Assembly: GCA_046261635.1 (NCBI GenBank)
Contig: JBHEOL010000254.1
Location: forward strand, 1 to 7,434
Length of the DNA stretch: 7,434 nt
Reading direction: 5' to 3'
Origin: JBHEPS01 sp046261635
GTDB lineage: Bacteria; Acidobacteriota; Thermoanaerobaculia; Gp7-AA8
Positions 5,637 through 7,434 of this stretch are shown in pieces (positions within the stretch are counted from its first letter, which is position 1; the number at the start of each line of letters is the position of its first letter). The position numbers and the translations under genes were made by a program. A model generated the notes under the pieces. That model was given only the letters and a program-made list of their open reading frames with translations, was not told the DNA's origin and made no database searches.

Positions 5637-6176
5637 ATGAAGATCTACACGCGCGGCGGAGATTCGGGCGAGACCTCACTGCTCGGTCCCGGCAGAGTGC
5701 TGAAGGATGACCCGCGGATCGAGGCTTATGGAACCGTCGACGAGCTCAACTCCGTGATCGGTCTCGCTCGCTCTCTCGGCGCCTTTCCCGATCTCGACCG
5801 GGAGCTGCAGTCGATCCAGTCGGACTTGTTTCAGCTGGGGGCGTGGCTCGCGTCGTCCGCCGGAGGGTTCCAGACCGTCGATCCCGTGAGGGTCGAATCG
5901 CTCGAGCAGTGGATCGACTCCATGGAAGCCGACCTGGAGCCTCTGACCGCGTTCATTCTGCCCGGAGGGAGCCCGGCCGCCTCCGCTCTGCATCTCGGCC
6001 GGACGGTCTGCCGGAGAGCCGAGCGCCGCGTGATCGCGCTCAGGAAGACCGACGAGAACGATCGCCTCTCGATCCGATATCTGAACCGTCTTTCGGATGC
6101 TCTTTTCGTCGCCGCGCGATGGGCCAACCGCAAAGCCGGGCAGCCTGATGTCGTCTGGAAATCCGAGTCGAAATGA
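5637..6176 (+). CDS. pduO: PduO-type cob(I)alamin adenosyltransferase
   Basis: This 179-residue protein transfers the adenosyl group from ATP to reduced corrinoid, making adenosylcobalamin, in the cytoplasm; the family acts as a trimer. Its motifs run the length of the chain: MKIYTRGGDSGETSLLG at the N-terminus (nucleotide binding), AYGTVDELNSVIG at about 30-42, PGGSPAASALHLGRTVCRRAER at about 109-130 and YLNRLSDALFVAARW at about 148-162, which carries the family's Arg and Asp near the active site. Length is normal for a single-domain PduO/MMAB type. ATG codons at 5625 and 5628 would add four or three residues; I choose 5637 because MKIYT is where the family normally begins. No Shine-Dalgarno is seen before any of them. 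It lies 83-95 bases after the hydrolase gene; no B12 riboswitch fits in that gap. No B12-dependent enzyme is in the window. Confidence 0.95.
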   Translation: MKIYTRGGDSGETSLLGPGRVLKDDPRIEAYGTVDELNSVIGLARSLGAFPDLDRELQSIQSDLFQLGAWLASSAGGFQTVDPVRVESLEQWIDSMEADLEPLTAFILPGGSPAASALHLGRTVCRRAERRVIALRKTDENDRLSIRYLNRLSDALFVAARWANRKAGQPDVVWKSESK

Positions 6177-6177
6177 A

Positions 6178-6200
6178 GAAGGCGGCTCGCGGCCGCCTTC
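6178..6200 (-). terminator. hairpin terminator between convergent genes
   Basis: A perfect 9-bp stem (GAAGGCGGC at 6178-6186, GCCGCCTTC at 6192-6200) has a five-base loop. It begins two bases after the adenosyltransferase stop and 26 bases beyond the stop of the minus-strand gene. On the minus strand the stem is followed by TTCATTTCG, a weak U-rich tail, so it fits termination of the minus gene better. On the plus strand no U-run follows, although it may still protect the 3' end or act in both directions. Confidence 0.65.
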
Positions 6201-6225
6201 CACGGGGTTGCGCAAAACTTCTCGA

Positions 6226-7434
6226 TCAGTCGGCGGCTTCGAGCTCCCGGATTCGATCGCGAACGATACCATTCGCGATGTCGGGGATCACTTCCCAGGC
6301 GATTTCGCGAACGGTTCGATCCGACAGAAGCTCCACGACCCGGCGGGCAATGCGGTCGACGTCCGCATCGGAGAGCGTTCCTTCACTCGGGGCAGCAGCC
6401 GGAGTTTCCTGCTCCTCCGCCATGTCCTCGGATTCATCGCCAGTGCCCGATCCCATCGGCTCCGGGGTTGCGAAGGCTGAATCGTCCGCCACCGGAGTTT
6501 CCGATTCAATCGAATCGGAAGGCCACGCCGAGCCCCCTTCCTGCTCAGCGGACGGCTCGTGAGGGATCGACTCGTCCGCGGGCGCCGGGGTGTCGAAACC
6601 GAAACCGGATGAGGGCCGCTCGGCGGGCTCCTCGACCGGAGGGGGAGAGGAGGGCCATGCGGGAACATCCTCCCGAGGTTCAGGCGCCGAAGACGTTTCC
6701 CACGGCAGCGATGTTTCGGCGGAGGGCTCGGGTTCCACCGTCGGCTCGGGCGGCTTCGGCAGGTCGTCGAACGTCATTTTCGGGATGGCCGTCGTCTCGG
6801 CCGACCACCTGGAGTCGTCCGTCTCGGGGGGAGCCGGGGCAGCCTCGTTCTGTTCGGCTGCCTTGCGGAGGTCGTCGAAGCTCATCTTGGGGAAGGCCGT
6901 CGTAGCGGCGGACCACACTTCCTCGCCGGCGGGCGGCTCGGCCTGCGCCGGCTCGGCCGAAGCTGCCTCCTCGTCGGATTCGGAGACGTCTCCGAATCCC
7001 GAGGCGGGAACGGACGGCGGTTCGAGATTGAAGGCATCGTCCGGGGGTGGGGTCTGCGGAACGTCCTGCGCGCCGAAATCGACGCCTGTCGCGTCGGAAG
7101 TTTCTGCCGAAGGCCAGGCAGTCGACGGATCCGGCTCGGGGGGGGCGCTCGGGAACGGAGGATTGGTTTCGTCGAAGGGACTGCGCGCGGAAGAGTCCGG
7201 GCTCCCGGAGGAGTCCGAGCTCGCGGAAGAGAGGCCGAAAATCTCATCCGGCGTCGGCTGGCCGGTCTCGCTGAACGGTTCTGCGGCAGAAATCTCGGGG
7301 GAGCTCGCCTGGGCGTCCTCGTCGGAAGGCGGTGCGGGCGAAAACGATTCGGTCGGCTCCCCGGCAGGAGGCGGCTCGAACGCCATCTCGCGCGAAGGGC
7401 GTCGTTCGACGGCGGTCTCGTCGAAGGGAGAGGC
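6226..7434 (-). CDS. acidic, Pro/Glu/Ser-rich disordered protein with helical C-terminal domain (5' partial)
   Basis: I do not recognise this protein as a named family. The reading frame stays open to the right edge; 16 codons before the ATG at 7386 have the same composition and carry SPFDET, which recurs at residues 69-74 (counted from that ATG), so the true start is outside the window. Residues 1-335 are rich in Pro, Glu, Asp, Ser and Ala with almost no predicted order. Two copies of WSAxTTAxPKMxFDDLxK lie at 158-175 and 194-211, and AWPS occurs three times (90-93, 243-246, 287-290). All four Lys of the visible chain are inside the two copies. From 338 to 386 a compact helical domain, DADVDRIARRVVELLSD then REIAWEVIPDI, ends the chain. 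No signal or membrane segment is visible. A scaffold or condensate-forming role is an inference; the N-terminus may carry a further domain. Confidence 0.75.
   Translation of the reverse strand, partial: ASPFDETAVERRPSREMAFEPPPAGEPTESFSPAPPSDEDAQASSPEISAAEPFSETGQPTPDEIFGLSSASSDSSGSPDSSARSPFDETNPPFPSAPPEPDPSTAWPSAETSDATGVDFGAQDVPQTPPPDDAFNLEPPSVPASGFGDVSESDEEAASAEPAQAEPPAGEEVWSAATTAFPKMSFDDLRKAAEQNEAAPAPPETDDSRWSAETTAIPKMTFDDLPKPPEPTVEPEPSAETSLPWETSSAPEPREDVPAWPSSPPPVEEPAERPSSGFGFDTPAPADESIPHEPSAEQEGGSAWPSDSIESETPVADDSAFATPEPMGSGTGDESEDMAEEQETPAAAPSEGTLSDADVDRIARRVVELLSDRTVREIAWEVIPDIANGIVRDRIRELEAAD
6754..6807 (-). repeat. motif copy 2, WSAxTTAxPKMxFDDLxK
   Basis: This encodes residues 194-211 of the acidic protein (WSAETTAIPKMTFDDLPK). 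It matches the other copy at 14 of 18 residues and is spaced 36 residues from it. It stands out as a conserved, Lys-containing island in a chain otherwise free of Lys, so it may be a short binding motif. Confidence 0.8.
6862..6915 (-). repeat. motif copy 1, WSAxTTAxPKMxFDDLxK
   Basis: This encodes residues 158-175 of the acidic protein (WSAATTAFPKMSFDDLRK). It differs from the second copy at Ala/Glu, Phe/Ile, Ser/Thr and Arg/Pro. The flanking linkers are not similar, which suggests selection on the motif itself rather than a recent block duplication. Confidence 0.8.

Noticed and set aside
7384..7386. ATG as true start of the acidic protein
   Set aside because: The frame continues open to the edge with the same composition and an SPFDET segment that recurs downstream, and no Shine-Dalgarno is seen before this ATG.

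Overview
This is a GC-rich chromosomal window that most likely comes from an Acidobacteriota genome. The best pointer is the secreted protein at 3273-4322, which has the layout of the 'acidobacterial VWFA-related' family (TIGR03436-like). The phylum assignment is an inference from that family and from general composition. I see no mobile element, phage gene, CRISPR array or rRNA.

Layout, left to right. Bases 1-96 hold nothing I can support. A minus-strand tRNA-Cys (97-171) has its own consensus-like promoter just upstream (190-218). Next is a minus-strand RNB-family 3'-5' exoribonuclease without cold-shock domains (234-1694). A 76-base divergent gap separates it from a plus-strand fusion of 5-oxoprolinase subunits PxpB and PxpC (1771-3285). 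The fusion converges on, and overlaps by 13 bases, a minus-strand secreted VWFA-related protein (3273-4322). That gene starts 60 bases downstream of a minus-strand tRNA-Pro (4383-4460), which has a strong promoter (4504-4532). On the plus strand follow a secreted zinc-dependent phospholipase C / S1-P1 nuclease-type hydrolase (4660-5541) and a PduO-type cobalamin adenosyltransferase (5637-6176). A perfect hairpin (6178-6200) lies between the latter and a convergent minus-strand acidic, Pro/Glu/Ser-rich, probably disordered protein with a short helical C-terminal domain (6226 to the right edge, 5' end outside the window).

The genes look like independent housekeeping and accessory functions rather than one pathway: RNA turnover, 5-oxoproline recycling, secreted proteins, B12 cofactor activation and a scaffold-like protein. 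No intergenic stretch exceeds 200 bases. Both tRNA promoters share a TTGACC / 17-base spacer / TAnAnT-like layout.

Nothing here amounts to a clear new multi-gene system. The best leads are the scaffold-like protein with its duplicated Trp/Lys motif, the four-box nested inverted repeat between the hydrolase and adenosyltransferase genes, the repeated '-10-like hexamer, 7 bases, ATG' layout at all three plus-strand genes (suggesting leaderless mRNAs), and the divergent solitary PxpBC fusion.
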